Part shown: positions 63,939-64,000 of the stretch, piece by piece
Layout: every line of letters begins with the position of its first letter
Position numbering within the stretch: the first letter of the stretch is position 1
Program-made: the position numbers and the translations under genes
The notes under the pieces: model-generated
Told to the model about the DNA's origin: nothing
Databases searched by the model: none
What the model saw: the letters and a program-made list of their open reading frames with translations, nothing else
Origin: Parcubacteria bacterium C7867-008
GTDB lineage: Bacteria > Patescibacteria > Paceibacteria > UBA9973 > UBA2103
Assembly: GCA_001189215.1 (NCBI GenBank)
Contig: LFCR01000002.1
Coordinates: 109,688 to 173,687 of the forward strand
Direction of reading: 5' to 3'
Length of the DNA stretch: 64,000 nt

Positions 63939-64000
63939 CCTCCTACGTGTTAATAACCACGAAGTCAGCGACCAATCGTACGGAGCGATAGCCAGTCAGC

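Overview
The window reads as a chromosome segment of a Patescibacteria/CPR bacterium (Parcubacteria-like). The signs are compact housekeeping genes, type IV pilus genes (pilB, pilMNO), small membrane-anchored proteins with CPR-type motifs, no L9 gene in the rpsF-ssb-rpsR cluster, no L1 gene after rplK, a single-chain 461-aa glycyl-tRNA synthetase and few metabolic genes. TGA is an ordinary stop (ends of ruvA, pilM, pilN, pilO), so the code is standard. No phage, transposase or CRISPR array is visible.

Layout: 0-3 kb ruvC-yebC, tRNA-Glu, a 2H phosphoesterase and ruvB. 3.0-3.3 kb a candidate structured RNA. 3.3-5 kb pilB. 5-10 kb a secreted protein, tsaE-polA, holA and small proteins. 10-17 kb envelope proteins, ruvA-murE, rpsT and several tRNAs. 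16.6-20 kb a RuvX/tRNA-binding-domain fusion and pilMNO. 20-26 kb pseudouridine synthase, a RdgB-like protein, rplS, cobalamin adenosyltransferase, a tRNA-His half and a HemN-like radical SAM protein. 26-30 kb mscL, a ZIP transporter, a SIMPL protein, a damaged secE, nusG and rplK. 30-36 kb a thymidylate/one-carbon island (formyl-THF cyclo-ligase, dCTP deaminase, ThyX-like, Tmk, GlyA). 36-49 kb argS, ileS with an inserted histidine phosphatase domain, recO, glyS and metG. 49-57 kb tatD, rpsF-ssb-rpsR, efp, an ECF sigma factor, recA and ftsK. 57-64 kb a winged-helix protein, a large acidic surface protein behind a long leader, rplJL, and a mechanosensitive channel, ending with a near-consensus promoter.

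The most striking global pattern is two styles of gene. Native housekeeping genes have no Shine-Dalgarno sequence; in at least 16 of them a -10 hexamer ends exactly 6 bases before the start codon, as expected for leaderless mRNAs. Scattered among them are about 14 single-gene units with clear Shine-Dalgarno sequences, mostly with their own hairpin terminator, and with visibly different base and codon use. These look like individually acquired, self-contained transcription units. The thymidylate island mixes both classes into one pathway.

Other points that deserve follow-up: the 250-base RNA candidate between ruvB and pilB, the tRNA-His cut off after its anticodon stem, secE lacking its conserved amphipathic segment and out of frame, the RuvX-tRBD fusion beside a MetRS without that domain, and the phosphatase-IleRS fusion.
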